This document shows, one piece after another, positions 1 to 9,589 of a DNA stretch of 64,000 bases; position 1 is the first letter of the stretch, and every line of letters starts with the position of its first letter. Location of the stretch: the NCBI RefSeq assembly GCF_007923265.1, contig NZ_VOJA01000003.1, positions 372,001-436,000 on the forward strand, written 5' to 3'. The notes beneath the pieces were generated by a model that was given only the letters and a program-made list of their open reading frames with translations, ran no database searches and had not been told where the DNA came from. Made by a program: the position numbers and the translations under genes. This DNA is from Francisella salimarina. GTDB taxonomy: Bacteria > Pseudomonadota > Gammaproteobacteria > Francisellales > Francisellaceae.

Positions 1-569
1 CTATTTACGACATCTGCACTATTGTGTAGACTCCCTAAAGGAATCCATCGGACTGCTAGATCACCAGATTTAATGGCTGGTTGAGATGCATCAAATAAAC
101 TTGAGCAATAACCACAATTAGGATCGATTATAGCATAAAACTTATGTGGAGCATTGTCACTACCTTGCTGAATATATGTGGCATATTTCTTAATGTCTAA
201 GTAAAGGTTATTAGCTCGAGTAGATGATGTGAAATAATTAGCATATATTTGATTTAAACTTGTTAGTTTATTTTGATTTCTGTCCCATGCTAAAAGTTCT
301 CCATTAACAATAACATCTCCATTTTCACTAGTGAAAGTAACAGTTCGTTTTGTAGGATCTTTTTTATCTTCTAGTATATAAGCTTGCAGGTGTATACCTG
401 TATCAAAAGTCTTTACTACTTTGTATTGTGGGAAGGCATGTTCAACAATATATAGCCCTTGTTGGTTGTTAAAAGGTGATCTGTTAAGATTAGTGGTACT
501 AAAAAAGTATATAATCACTAACAAAAACAATACAAACACTATAAGTGAAGCGAAATATTTTTTTTGCAT
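1..569 (-). CDS. DsbC/DsbG-like thiol:disulfide interchange protein (C-terminus cut by window)
   Basis: Reading from ATG at 569 on the minus strand and running off the window start, this frame begins MQKKYFASLIVFVLFLLVII, a basic start and one hydrophobic segment fitting a signal anchor or signal peptide. About 140 residues in, DPNCGYCSSLFDA carries the CxxC active site CGYC typical of the DsbC/DsbG thioredoxin-fold family, followed by VRWIPLG, also familiar from that family. Known DsbC/DsbG proteins isomerise or reduce disulfides in the periplasm. The gene starts 9 bp after the pilD stop and is probably the last gene of sthA-pilD-dsb. The C-terminus lies outside the window, so full length cannot be judged. 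DsbC versus DsbG cannot be separated here. Confidence 0.8.
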   Translation of the reverse strand, partial: MQKKYFASLIVFVLFLLVIIYFFSTTNLNRSPFNNQQGLYIVEHAFPQYKVVKTFDTGIHLQAYILEDKKDPTKRTVTFTSENGDVIVNGELLAWDRNQNKLTSLNQIYANYFTSSTRANNLYLDIKKYATYIQQGSDNAPHKFYAIIDPNCGYCSSLFDASQPAIKSGDLAVRWIPLGSLHNSADVVN

Positions 570-578
570 CTGAAACAA

Positions 579-1427
579 TTAGTATTGAATAAGCATAGCG
601 TGATTATACCATATATAGAGATTATCTTTCGTTAGAAGATAAAAAAATGTCGCTAAAATTATAGCAGGACCAAAGGGTATAACATTAGTACGCTTTGCGA
701 TGAGATTAATGCCAATAGCAATAAATATCCCAAAGATACAACTGGCAAAAATTGTATAAAGTAGTATAGGGTAGCCGAACCATGCACCAATAGCAGCTAG
801 TAGCTTAAAATCACCATAGCCAAAACCTTCTTTACCTGTGAAAAGTTTATATACCCAAAACACACTCCATAGAGATAAGTATCCAATAATTGCTCCCCAG
901 ACTGACTGATCTAGTGTGGTAAATACACCATAATAGTTGAGAACAATACCGATCCATACTAATGGAAGAGTAAGTGAGTCTGGGAGAATTTGATATTTTG
1001 CATCTATAAAAAATAGCGGAATAAAGAATGTGCTTAAACCAGCAAGAGCTATCGCCTGAATGGTAAGTCCAAATACATAAAATATAGTTATGAATACCAT
1101 AGCTGTAATAAACTCTACTAAAGGGTATTCAAAAGAGATATTCTCCCTACAAAAATAGCATTTACCTTTAAGTATAAACCAACCTAAAATAGGTACATTA
1201 TGTCGATACTTGAGTTTATTATGACATTTTGGGCATCTAGATGGTTCGATTAAACTAAAGTTTTGTTCCGACTCTTGTTTAGGTAGGTCAAGTATTTCGC
1301 GGGCTATGTTTTTTTCATCTGCAAATATTTTATTAGGTATTCTATATATCAAAACATTCAGGAAGCTACCAATAGTTGCTCCAAAGAGAAATATAAATAT
1401 GAAAATTATATATATATCGTAATACAT
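579..1427 (-). CDS. pilD: Type IV prepilin peptidase / N-methyltransferase PilD
   Basis: Bifunctional inner-membrane aspartyl protease (A24 family) that cleaves the leader of type IV prepilins and methylates the new N-terminal residue. The N-terminal membrane segment and GSFLNVLIYRIP are family hallmarks. A cytoplasmic zinc-binding loop has paired cysteines C65/C68 and C90/C93. The two catalytic aspartates are visible as D142 (DAKYQILPD) and D206 (FGYGDFKLLAAIG). The rest is a multi-spanning membrane protein; 282 aa is the usual length. It starts 2 bp after the sthA stop, so it is translated from the same message. Its likely substrates include the pilin-like gene at 26042 in this window. Confidence 0.96.
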   Translation of the reverse strand: MYYDIYIIFIFIFLFGATIGSFLNVLIYRIPNKIFADEKNIAREILDLPKQESEQNFSLIEPSRCPKCHNKLKYRHNVPILGWFILKGKCYFCRENISFEYPLVEFITAMVFITIFYVFGLTIQAIALAGLSTFFIPLFFIDAKYQILPDSLTLPLVWIGIVLNYYGVFTTLDQSVWGAIIGYLSLWSVFWVYKLFTGKEGFGYGDFKLLAAIGAWFGYPILLYTIFASCIFGIFIAIGINLIAKRTNVIPFGPAIILATFFYLLTKDNLYIWYNHAMLIQY

Positions 1428-1429
1428 AT

Positions 1430-2830
1430 CTATTTGTGTTCAGGTGCATATTGCTTATTTTTAGGCTTAAGCTTGTTAACACCATCAATACCAGCAATAC
1501 GATAGGCTTCAGCCATAGTAGGGTAGTTAAATGTTGTATTTAAGAAATACCTAATACTGTTATGTTTACCAGGCATAGATTTTATTGCTTGTCCAATATG
1601 AATAATTTCAGATACTCTATGACCAAAACAGTGAATACCTAGAATTTCGAGTGTTTCTTTGTGAAATAATATTTTTAACATACCAGTTTCACTTCCAGAA
1701 ATTTGCGCTCGAGCAAGATCTTTGAAGTAAGCTCTACCACTTTCATAAGGAATTTTTTCTGCTGTTAGCTGTTCTTCAGTTTTGCCTATGCAGCTTATTT
1801 CTGGTCTTGTATAAATACCTGTTGGAATATCTTCAACTAATTTATCATTGCATGATCCATCAATAATATGAGTAGCAGCAAATCTACCTTGGTTAAAAGC
1901 AGATGATGCAAGTGAAGGGAAACCTATAACATCACCAACTGCGTATATATTAGGTTGAGTTGTTTGATAGTTATCATTTACATTTACTAAGCCTCTTTGA
2001 GGACTGTATTCAACACCAATTTTATCAAGATTTAAACCATTAGTATTACCGGCACGCCCAAGAGCAAATAGCACATAGTCAGACTCTATAATTCTGCCAG
2101 AGTTTAATGTAGTAATTACTTTATCACCTTTAGCTTTGATACTCTTGTAAGTTTCGTTATGCATTAGGTTGATTTTTTGATTAACAGTGAAATGGTTTGT
2201 TAAAGTTTCTATAATCTCATCATCAAGGAATGACATCAGCTTATCTCTAGTATTGATAAGATTTACTTGAATATCAAGAGTGCCCAATATAGAAGCATAC
2301 TCACAACCGATCACACCGGCACCATATATGGTAATTGACTTGATATTTTTATCTTTTAACTCAAGAAGTTTGTCACTATCTAAAATTCTTGGATGAGTAA
2401 AGTCTATATCTTCAGGTTGGTATGGACGAGATCCAGTAGAAAGTATGAATTTCTTAGCTGTTATGATTTCTGTAGAACCATTTTTACGAGAGATTTTGAT
2501 TTTGTTTTTGTCTAGAAAGCTTGCAAAACCATAAAATACATCAATTTCATTATTGGCAAAACGATTTTTTTTGATTTCTCTTTGTTTTAATACTACTTCG
2601 AATGTAGTGTCAAGCATTTCAGGGAAATCAAAGTTTTTTTTGTTATACCAAACTTCACGTGATAGTTGTCTAAGAGTTTTACTCGGAATTGTTCCCCAGT
2701 TATTACAACCGCCACCAATCGCATCATCTTCGATAATTGCTACTTTTTGACCATTTCTAGTCGCTTTCATGGCAGCACCTTCGCCACCAGGACCACTACC
2801 TATAATGATAATGTCATAATTATATTCCAT
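1430..2830 (-). CDS. sthA: Soluble pyridine nucleotide transhydrogenase
   Basis: FAD-dependent enzyme of the disulfide-oxidoreductase fold that passes hydride between NADPH and NAD+ in the cytoplasm. The N-terminal FAD motif is IIIIGSGPGGEGAAM. The active-site region reads GGGCNNWGTIPSKTL: only one cysteine of the usual CxxxxC pair is present, which separates SthA from lipoamide dehydrogenase and glutathione reductase. A second dinucleotide fold (YGAGVIGCEYASILG) and the FAD-binding YAVGDVIG follow, then a C-terminal dimerisation domain. I place the start at the ATG at 2830, not the in-frame TTG at 2845, because GGAG lies about 8 bases before the ATG. The resulting 466 aa matches the family. 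First gene of an apparent sthA-pilD-dsb operon. Confidence 0.93.
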   Translation of the reverse strand: MEYNYDIIIIGSGPGGEGAAMKATRNGQKVAIIEDDAIGGGCNNWGTIPSKTLRQLSREVWYNKKNFDFPEMLDTTFEVVLKQREIKKNRFANNEIDVFYGFASFLDKNKIKISRKNGSTEIITAKKFILSTGSRPYQPEDIDFTHPRILDSDKLLELKDKNIKSITIYGAGVIGCEYASILGTLDIQVNLINTRDKLMSFLDDEIIETLTNHFTVNQKINLMHNETYKSIKAKGDKVITTLNSGRIIESDYVLFALGRAGNTNGLNLDKIGVEYSPQRGLVNVNDNYQTTQPNIYAVGDVIGFPSLASSAFNQGRFAATHIIDGSCNDKLVEDIPTGIYTRPEISCIGKTEEQLTAEKIPYESGRAYFKDLARAQISGSETGMLKILFHKETLEILGIHCFGHRVSEIIHIGQAIKSMPGKHNSIRYFLNTTFNYPTMAEAYRIAGIDGVNKLKPKNKQYAPEHK

Positions 2831-2925
2831 GGTTTTACTCCACAATATATTTTTTGGAAAAATTGGTACATATATTCTCGAAATAATAACATAGTCTATA
2901 GATATGTTAATTATTTTTGGTGAAA

Positions 2926-4086
2926 TTATTCATATTTTATTAGCATTTCAGCAATTTTCTTAGTTGGAGAGACTATTTGGTCTACTCCTATATTATTTGC
3001 GATATTAATGCTTTCATCTTTATCAAGTTTAATAGATATCTTTAGATTATTTACTGATTGCTCTGAAGTTTTTAATACTTCTTTTATTGATAATAAAGTT
3101 AATATATTATCCGAATCCTTTTCATTGAGAATAAATATACTTTTAGCTTTGCTAATATTTGCCTTTTTGAGAGCATCATAGTCATACGATTCTGCATCTA
3201 TAAAGTGTTTTTCTTGTTCTGCATCAGTATTTATGAACTTTTGATGATAATCTTTCTCGATTACAATGATATTATCTATTTGAGATTTGAAGTAGTCTTT
3301 TATTAAACATTTGGTAATTTCTGTATAGCCACATATTACGATATGGTCTTTCATTAGAGCTGCTCCATCTTTTTGTTTAAACTTTTCTGTAATCTTGCTG
3401 ATGACACTACCTGCCATTACAGTGATAATTGTTGCAAATAAACCTATACCCATAATCATTATAGATACAGTAAAAAGTTTGGCTTCTTCTGTTAAGGGGT
3501 GTATGTCGCCATACCCAACCGTGCTAAATGTAACAATTGTAAAATATATTGCATCAGAGACATTTGTAATTCCATCAAATTCATCTTTGAGATAATATAA
3601 TCCAGTTACACTATATCCAATCGCTAAAAGAAGTGAAATTAAAAGTACAAACTGGTAGAAGGTGATTGTGTTAGAATTTTTTCTATTAAAAGTTTTTCTG
3701 AAGTAAACCAGTAAAAAAATCTCTAAAATATGAGTGAAAAATGCAATATCGTATGATATATGCTTATCTTGGATATAGTCACCGATTATTGATAAGCTAA
3801 TGAAAACAACAGCTAAAAACCAAAAAGATCTTTTTCGATTATAAATACCACGAGCTATAATTATCATCAAATAACCGAGAACTAATGGCAAGAATATTCC
3901 CAAACCAGTATTATATTTCATACCAAAGTCATAAAGATCAGAAGGAATGTTCGGATCTAAGTTGACAGAAAAAATCTTGTTAATAACAGGTATTGCAACT
4001 GCTAAAATAGTTATAAAACCATTTAGAGTCATCGTTACAGATATAAAAAGTGGAATATATTTGGAATATTTTTCTTTAATAGTCAC
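2926..4086 (-). CDS. Kch-like potassium channel with RCK (TrkA-N) domain
   Basis: Predicted inner-membrane K+ channel. The N-terminal ~165 residues hold several hydrophobic segments, followed by a pore helix and selectivity filter TVGYGD (residues 189-194), an inner helix (VSIMIMGIGLFATIITVMAG), and a cytoplasmic RCK nucleotide-binding domain from about residue 247 (DHIVICGYTEI, then IIVIEKD). This order matches six-helix Kch-type channels. The start is a GTG at 4086 with no clear ribosome site. The gene stands alone: 80 bp separate it from sthA upstream of that gene's start, and 79 bp from the POT gene. The ligand and gating mode cannot be read from the sequence. Confidence 0.85.
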   Translation of the reverse strand: MTIKEKYSKYIPLFISVTMTLNGFITILAVAIPVINKIFSVNLDPNIPSDLYDFGMKYNTGLGIFLPLVLGYLMIIIARGIYNRKRSFWFLAVVFISLSIIGDYIQDKHISYDIAFFTHILEIFLLVYFRKTFNRKNSNTITFYQFVLLISLLLAIGYSVTGLYYLKDEFDGITNVSDAIYFTIVTFSTVGYGDIHPLTEEAKLFTVSIMIMGIGLFATIITVMAGSVISKITEKFKQKDGAALMKDHIVICGYTEITKCLIKDYFKSQIDNIIVIEKDYHQKFINTDAEQEKHFIDAESYDYDALKKANISKAKSIFILNEKDSDNILTLLSIKEVLKTSEQSVNNLKISIKLDKDESINIANNIGVDQIVSPTKKIAEMLIKYE

Positions 4087-4165
4087 AGACTGATGATATT
4101 AAAATAATTAAACTGATATTTAGAATTATAGTGTATAGATTGATGAAAATACAGTTAATATACAA

Positions 4166-5617
4166 CTATATATGAGCTAACCTTCGGATTTTTGGAATTA
4201 GTAAATACATAATAAAACCTGCTATACCAGCAATGATAGCTAGACTAGCGAATAGAGTTAAATAATTATGATTTGTTTCAATTGGGGTTGCATTTATATT
4301 TGGTGATGAAACTAATATCGATAGTAAGCTTGCTATAACCCCAGATGTACTACCGGTGACTACCATCCAAGACCCCATCATTAAGCCTTGTAGTCGAGGA
4401 TTAGCAAGTTTGCCAATCATAGCATATCCTGTTGGCGATATTAAAAGCTCTCCTATGGACTGAAATACATAACTTAAAATTAACCATATAGCAGCTGTTT
4501 GTCCAAGTTTGTTCGCTGAGAAAATTCCTATCACTAGCATCAAAAATCCAATTCCTATAAATACGATGCTAAAACAAAACTGCATAGGGAATGAGAATAT
4601 AAATTTTCGACGAATAATTATAAGAAGACTAGGTAATAACACACCTCCCACAGCTATTACTACAGTATTTACATTTTGAAACCACTGGGTTTGGATTGTG
4701 AAGCCAAAAATGTGCTTGTCAACATTGGCTTCTGTGAATACAGTCAAAGCCATTGGAGCAAGCTGATAAGCAGACCAGAAGACTAATCCAAAAGTTGCTA
4801 AAATAATATAAGCGTATACCTTTTCTTTTTGCTCTTTATTATCTTGTGATTTTGCAATAGGTACGAACATTGCTAATAATGCAATTCCAATACCTAAAGC
4901 AATATAGTTGGTATTTAGAGGATACTGTAAGGCTATAAATAAAATAGCTATAGTAACTAAAATCAAAATAACAGTATATATGCTATTTTTATATAGGATA
5001 TTTGTTCCCGAGTTTTTTATTTTTCTGACAAGAGGAGTGGTTCTGTCTGCTACAGTTTTCCAGCTAGTTATTACAAGCAGAAAAGCTACTATATTTGTAA
5101 TAGTTGTAATAAGAAAAAGTATATTATAACTATGTTCTGCTTGATATACGCCTGCAACTGTAAATCCAATGAAAAATCCAACATTCATGCCTGCATAATT
5201 CCAAAAAAATGCAGTCTCCCGAGAATTGTCATCATTTTCAAATTGCTGAGTTAACATCATGTTTATACATGGGACATTTAGTCCACAGCCTGTTAGGAAA
5301 AGGGCTAGTGCAATATATAAGTGCTCGGTACTTGGGAATGATAAAAATAGACAAGCAATTATTTGTAAAACCATGCCTATTAAAAATAAAGTTCTATAGC
5401 TAATTAATCGACCACCAATATAGCCACCTAGGATATGTAAGCCGTAGTTAAATGCTACAAAGACACCCATTACAGCACTTGCTTTTGTGACGGTGAATCC
5501 CAAAGCTTGTGTCATAAATAAGACTAATGTTGAGTAAAGAACAGCAAAGCTTACAGTTGAAAATAGCTGAGTTATTAGTAGTAGCCTAGAGGCTTTTTTA
5601 ATTAGAGTAACACCCAT
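4166..5617 (-). CDS. POT/PTR family oligopeptide transporter, divergent
   Basis: Twelve-to-fourteen-helix transporter of the proton-dependent oligopeptide (POT) branch of the major facilitator superfamily. Family features: the first loop GGYIGGRLISYRTLFLIG, the second-signature region FFWNYAGMNVGFFIG, and the later SPTGYAMIGKLANPRLQGLMMG, which matches the helix VII-X region of POT proteins. The length (483 aa) is normal. The helix-1 ExxER proton-coupling motif of canonical POTs is missing; the aligned stretch reads LFSTVSFAVLYSTL. Substrate is therefore uncertain: peptides are likely by family, but coupling may differ. Francisella encodes several POT paralogues. The gene is monocistronic by spacing. 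Confidence 0.85.
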   Translation of the reverse strand: MGVTLIKKASRLLLITQLFSTVSFAVLYSTLVLFMTQALGFTVTKASAVMGVFVAFNYGLHILGGYIGGRLISYRTLFLIGMVLQIIACLFLSFPSTEHLYIALALFLTGCGLNVPCINMMLTQQFENDDNSRETAFFWNYAGMNVGFFIGFTVAGVYQAEHSYNILFLITTITNIVAFLLVITSWKTVADRTTPLVRKIKNSGTNILYKNSIYTVILILVTIAILFIALQYPLNTNYIALGIGIALLAMFVPIAKSQDNKEQKEKVYAYIILATFGLVFWSAYQLAPMALTVFTEANVDKHIFGFTIQTQWFQNVNTVVIAVGGVLLPSLLIIIRRKFIFSFPMQFCFSIVFIGIGFLMLVIGIFSANKLGQTAAIWLILSYVFQSIGELLISPTGYAMIGKLANPRLQGLMMGSWMVVTGSTSGVIASLLSILVSSPNINATPIETNHNYLTLFASLAIIAGIAGFIMYLLIPKIRRLAHI

Positions 5618-5706
5618 TAATTTATTAAAACTAAAGTAGATAGTAAAATTGATTTTATAGATGTTTTTTTCTAAAAAGTAGCTGAAATAGCAAATTTAGT
5701 AAAGGA

Positions 5707-7074
5707 TTATAGAATGTACTGACTTAAATTTTTATTTTTGACTAATCCACTTAGTTTTTCATTTATATAATCTGTTGTTATATTTATAGATTTATTTTCT
5801 AAGTCTGGGGCATCAAAAGAAATCTCTTCTAATAGTCTCTCCATAACAGTATGAAGTCTTCTAGCACCGATGTTTTCGACTTCCTCATTTACTTGGAAAG
5901 AGATTTCAGCAATCTTTTTAATAGCATCTTCTTCGAAGCTTAATTCAACACCTTCAGTCTTCATTAGAGCAACATACTGCTTAAGGATAGAGCAGTCAGG
6001 TTCTTTTAGTATTCTAACAAAGTCTTCTATCTCGAGAGATTTTAGCTCTACTCTAATTGGTAATCTACCTTGAAGCTCTGGAATTAAATCAGATGGCTTA
6101 GCAACATGGAAGGCTCCTGATGCTATGAATAAGATATGATCAGTTTTTATCATACCGTATTTAGTCGAGACAGTAGAACCTTCTACCAGTGGTAGTAAGT
6201 CACGTTGCACACCTTCTCTAGATACATCTGCACCTGAATTTCCAGATTTTTTACAAACCTTATCTATTTCATCTAGGAATACGATACCATTTTGTTCAAC
6301 AGACTCAAGAGCTCTAGCTTTGATATCTTCTTCATTGATCAGCTTAGCAGCTTCTTCATCTTGGACTAGCTTGATAGCATCTTTGATTCGCATCTTTTTG
6401 GTTTTTTTCTTATCACTACTTAAACTAGAGAATAGATCCTGAAGCTGATTTGTCATATCTTCCATGCCTGGAGGTCCCATAACACCTATACTTTTAGGAG
6501 CTACAGATACTTCGATTTCAATCTCTTTATCATTTAACTCGCCATTTTGGATTTTTTTTCTAAAAATCTCACGAGTTTTATTTTCTTTTTCTTTTTTAGA
6601 GTGAGCATCTTCAGCAGGCTCATTCGCAAATCCTACTTTTGACTCAGAAGCTCTAGCTGGCGGAATAAGAACATCTAATATTCTCTCTTCTGCTAATACA
6701 GCAGCTTTTTCTGTAACTTGTTGCTTAGCTTCTTCACGCTTCATTTTGACTGCTGTTTCTACTAGGTCGCGGATTATAGACTCAACATCTTTACCTACAT
6801 AACCAACCTCTGTAAATTTAGTAGCTTCAACTTTGATAAAAGGCGCATCCGCTAATTTTGCTAGTCTGCGCGCAATCTCTGTTTTACCTACACCAGTAGG
6901 TCCTATCATTAGGATATTTTTAGGAGTTACTTCTTGACGCATCTCATCATCAAGTTGCATTCTACGCCATCTATTACGTAGAGCAATAGCAACTGCTTTT
7001 TTAGCATCATTTTGACCAATAATGTGTCTTTCTAATTCATGTACAATTGTTTTTGGAGTCATCACTTGTGTCAT
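5707..7074 (-). CDS. hslU: HslU, ATPase subunit of the HslVU protease
   Basis: AAA+ unfoldase that binds the HslV peptidase, unfolds substrates and feeds them into the chamber; cytoplasmic heat-shock protease complex. Walker A is GPTGVGKTE (from residue 58), followed by the pore loop GYVGKDVE, an inserted charged intermediate domain (about 110-245), Walker B FLDEIDK, and the sensor/arginine region [11 protein letters not shown]. The C-terminus ends SQYIL; the HslU tail inserts into HslV pockets. The 455-aa length is usual. It follows hslV after 7 bp, so the pair forms one operon, expressed from the sigma-32-like promoter before hslV. Confidence 0.98.
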   Translation of the reverse strand: MTQVMTPKTIVHELERHIIGQNDAKKAVAIALRNRWRRMQLDDEMRQEVTPKNILMIGPTGVGKTEIARRLAKLADAPFIKVEATKFTEVGYVGKDVESIIRDLVETAVKMKREEAKQQVTEKAAVLAEERILDVLIPPARASESKVGFANEPAEDAHSKKEKENKTREIFRKKIQNGELNDKEIEIEVSVAPKSIGVMGPPGMEDMTNQLQDLFSSLSSDKKKTKKMRIKDAIKLVQDEEAAKLINEEDIKARALESVEQNGIVFLDEIDKVCKKSGNSGADVSREGVQRDLLPLVEGSTVSTKYGMIKTDHILFIASGAFHVAKPSDLIPELQGRLPIRVELKSLEIEDFVRILKEPDCSILKQYVALMKTEGVELSFEEDAIKKIAEISFQVNEEVENIGARRLHTVMERLLEEISFDAPDLENKSINITTDYINEKLSGLVKNKNLSQYIL

Positions 7075-7081
7075 CGTATAA

Positions 7082-7633
7082 CTATCCTTTTTTATTTTCT
7101 AAACTTTCTATAGTGAAATTATGGTTTGTGTAAATACAAGTATCTGCAGCTATAGTAAGACTTTTTTTGACTATATCTTCTGCTGAAAGATCAGTATTTT
7201 CAACAAGGGCTGTTGCCGCTGAGCGAGCATAAGTTGACCCAGAACCAATAGATATAATGTCATTTTTGTCAGCAGCCATAACATCTCCAGCCCCTGATAT
7301 TAGAAGAGATAGCTTTTCATCTGCAACTATAATCATAGCTTCTAACTTACTCAGCATTCTATCTAAACGCCACTCACGCACCATTTCAACAGCAGCTCTT
7401 TCAAGATTACCTTGATAAAATTCTAGTTTTTGTTCAAATTTTTCAAATAGTGTGAATGCATCTGCAGTAGAACCTGCAAAACCTGTTAGAACTTTACCAC
7501 CATTTAATTTTCTAACTTTTATGATATTTTCTTTTGCTATTGTATGTCCTAATGTAGCTTGACCATCGCCACCAATTACTACTTTATCACCTTTTCTAAC
7601 GCATAGGATGGTAGTTCCTTTCATTGCTTCCAT
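7082..7633 (-). CDS. hslV: HslV, peptidase subunit of the HslVU protease
   Basis: Proteasome-beta-like N-terminal nucleophile hydrolase; twelve copies form the proteolytic core used by HslU. The mature protein should begin at the first Thr of [19 protein letters not shown], the catalytic threonine exposed after removal of a short propeptide. [13 protein letters not shown] and [10 protein letters not shown] are further family motifs. I take the ATG at 7633, with AAAGGA 8 bases upstream, rather than the in-frame TTG at 7639; the ATG at 7624 is also possible. Length 183 aa. hslU follows 7 bp later. Confidence 0.96.
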   Translation of the reverse strand: MEAMKGTTILCVRKGDKVVIGGDGQATLGHTIAKENIIKVRKLNGGKVLTGFAGSTADAFTLFEKFEQKLEFYQGNLERAAVEMVREWRLDRMLSKLEAMIIVADEKLSLLISGAGDVMAADKNDIISIGSGSTYARSAATALVENTDLSAEDIVKKSLTIAADTCIYTNHNFTIESLENKKG

Positions 7634-7680
7634 AATCAAATCCTTTGTTAGGTTTGTTAAAATAATCTATGTAATATTAC

Positions 7681-7709
7681 TAAATGGTATTGATATAAAA
7701 TTTTACAAG
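7681..7709 (-). promoter_or_regulatory. Sigma-32 (heat shock)-like promoter before hslVU
   Basis: On the minus strand CTTGTA (7709-7704) and TACCATTTA (7689-7681) are separated by 14 bases. The sigma-32 consensus is about CTTGAA, 13-15 bases, then CCCCATnTA. The -35 element matches at five of six positions and the -10 at most positions. It lies about 48 bp before the chosen hslV ATG. hslVU is a classical heat-shock operon, which makes the match credible; transcription start data are needed to settle it. Confidence 0.5.
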
Positions 7710-7817
7710 TATTTATTATATTTTTTTTAAGCTTTAAAGCCGTTATTGATTTTTGTAAGACAAAAATAGTAAATTTTATGTTATATTTTAGCTTGTTTTA
7801 TTTTTACTAGAGCATTT

Positions 7818-8570
7818 ATGATGAATAATTTAAATTTTAGAGAAACGATTTCGATAGCAACAAATATATACAAAAGAGCCTTTAAAATAACTTTTGTATT
7901 AGCTTTTATGCTGTCATTTATATCAGAGTTTTGTTTTGTATATTTAATGAAGCATGGTATGGCAGACTATATTCAAAGTGGTAACGAAGCTGATATCTCG
8001 CAATTACCATCGGGAAATATACTAGCGAGTATGTTTTTGTTGATTGTAGTAGCTACAGTATTTGTTTATGCAATGATAATAATATTGCAAGGTGTAATGG
8101 TTAAACATGAGCTAAAAGTATCCGATGCATTAAAAATAGCATTACAAATCTTTTCTAAGAGAGTATTTGTATTTCTTGGAGCATTTTTACTTTCCATGAT
8201 TGTGATGACAGTACTCACTATGTTTTTACAATATATAGGTATTTTTTTGGGAGTATTATTATTCTTGACAGTTATGCCTGCTGTGTTATTGGCACAAAAG
8301 GGTGTTTTTGAATCTATATCTAACAACTTCGCTATAATAAGAAGTAACTTTTTTTATATGTTTAGAATATCGATAGCAATATTAGCTCTTATGGTAATAA
8401 AACCGTTAGTAACTTTTGGATTGATATATCTGTTGAAAAACTTTGGTCTAGAGATGAGTTCATTAGAAATGTCTATTCAAAACATCATTGTAACAGTTGT
8501 TGATGCTTTTATTTTACCTTTTATTTTTGCAATTAGTGTTGCGACATTTTTCTCAACAAGCTCTAAATAA
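7818..8570 (+). CDS. Inner-membrane protein of unknown function (YciC-like)
   Basis: A 250-aa integral membrane protein with about six hydrophobic segments (roughly residues 22-42, 70-92, 112-135, 137-155, 178-205 and 225-245). The arrangement, with a soluble loop rich in small polar residues after helix 1 and the sequence ERGVFESISNNF-like near residue 165 (KGVFESISNNFAIIRSNFF), recalls the YciC/UPF0259 type of enterobacterial membrane proteins, but this is a weak resemblance. No catalytic motif is visible. It begins with two consecutive ATG codons (7818 and 7821); either could be used. It is divergent from hslVU and convergent with lplA, 3 bp apart, so it is its own transcription unit. Confidence 0.7.
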   Translation: MMNNLNFRETISIATNIYKRAFKITFVLAFMLSFISEFCFVYLMKHGMADYIQSGNEADISQLPSGNILASMFLLIVVATVFVYAMIIILQGVMVKHELKVSDALKIALQIFSKRVFVFLGAFLLSMIVMTVLTMFLQYIGIFLGVLLFLTVMPAVLLAQKGVFESISNNFAIIRSNFFYMFRISIAILALMVIKPLVTFGLIYLLKNFGLEMSSLEMSIQNIIVTVVDAFILPFIFAISVATFFSTSSK

Positions 8571-8573
8571 AAT

Positions 8574-9476
8574 TTATTCTGTAAGAATTTTTTTAAAGAA
8601 ATCAAAATCATAGCTATTTTCGAAACGAATATTTTTATCAGCTAGATTTGTATTTTTATAAACATTATTAATCTCTGTAACAATACCAGCATCAATCTTG
8701 ATTTTGATTTGTTCACTACCTTTAGTGTATGTCTTTGTAAACGGTAGAGTTTTGCCGAAGCGCCATTTCCATTCTTTGAGTGTTTCTATCTCTTCGTCTA
8801 TTAGCTCTCTATTTTCTAATGGCGTTTCTTCATTTATTAAGCTTAAATCAATGCTTCTGAAGCTTTTAATAAAAGACCTTGTGAGATCTTGAGTTTGTAT
8901 ATCATGTTTTATCTCAGATAGATTGATCACTTTTGAGCGATGAGATTTTACTCCCTTTGTATCTAAAGATTTATCTATTGGTTGATGAAGATAGTCATAG
9001 AGTTTTTTTGTATTAGCATTGATGAGTAGTGTACCATGATGGAAAGCACGATCTTTTTTCTCTCGAAAAGCGCTACCTGATACTTTGTAGGTATGACCAT
9101 TATGATCAACAACAATATCATTTCTTTCATTTGCATATACATCTATACCTAGTTTTTTGACTGTATTGCATACTAGTTCTAGGTTTGCTTTGATGTTATG
9201 TTCTTTTTTTGTACTAATGATAGTGTAGTTAAGATTACCATAATCATGATAAACAGTTCCACCACCACTTTGACGGCGTACCATTGGTATACTATCGTTA
9301 TTCATTGCTTCAAGATTACATTCAAGCCATGGGTTTTGAGCTCTACCAATAACAACACATGGAGAGTTTTGCCATAAAAATAAAATCTTTTCATGATGAA
9401 GTTTTTCTAAGAATAACCAGTTTTCAAAAGCTAAATTGAAATAAATATCATTACTTTGTGATATATATATATGCAT
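8574..9476 (-). CDS. lplA: Lipoate-protein ligase A
   Basis: Activates free lipoate with ATP and attaches it to the E2 subunits of 2-oxoacid dehydrogenases and to GcvH. The biotin/lipoate ligase fold is recognisable from [18 protein letters not shown], then the binding loop [19 protein letters not shown] (residues about 73-91), and the adenylate-lysine region [22 protein letters not shown]-terminal accessory domain (after about 240) is present, as in full-length LplA; 300 aa in all. The ATG at 9476 is divergent from tyrS, 113 bp away. Scavenging fits an intracellular organism, but whether LipA/LipB also exist cannot be seen here. Confidence 0.93.
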   Translation of the reverse strand: MHIYISQSNDIYFNLAFENWLFLEKLHHEKILFLWQNSPCVVIGRAQNPWLECNLEAMNNDSIPMVRRQSGGGTVYHDYGNLNYTIISTKKEHNIKANLELVCNTVKKLGIDVYANERNDIVVDHNGHTYKVSGSAFREKKDRAFHHGTLLINANTKKLYDYLHQPIDKSLDTKGVKSHRSKVINLSEIKHDIQTQDLTRSFIKSFRSIDLSLINEETPLENRELIDEEIETLKEWKWRFGKTLPFTKTYTKGSEQIKIKIDAGIVTEINNVYKNTNLADKNIRFENSYDFDFFKKILTE

Positions 9477-9589
9477 GGGATATTAAATGTTTTTACTTTG
9501 TAGTAAGTATAAGGTTTTATTGGTTCTATAAAAGAGTTTTGTGCTATAATTTTGCTTTATTGAGAGAAATTTTTATATACAAAAATATA

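Noticed and set aside
2553-2923. Two plus-strand open frames over the sthA start region
   Set aside because: They lie opposite sthA, lack start signals and show no domain.
9458-9589. N-terminal extension of tyrS by 44 residues
   Set aside because: It overlaps the lplA start, is not like any TyrS N-terminus, and the ATG at 9590 gives the normal family start MSTIQQTL.
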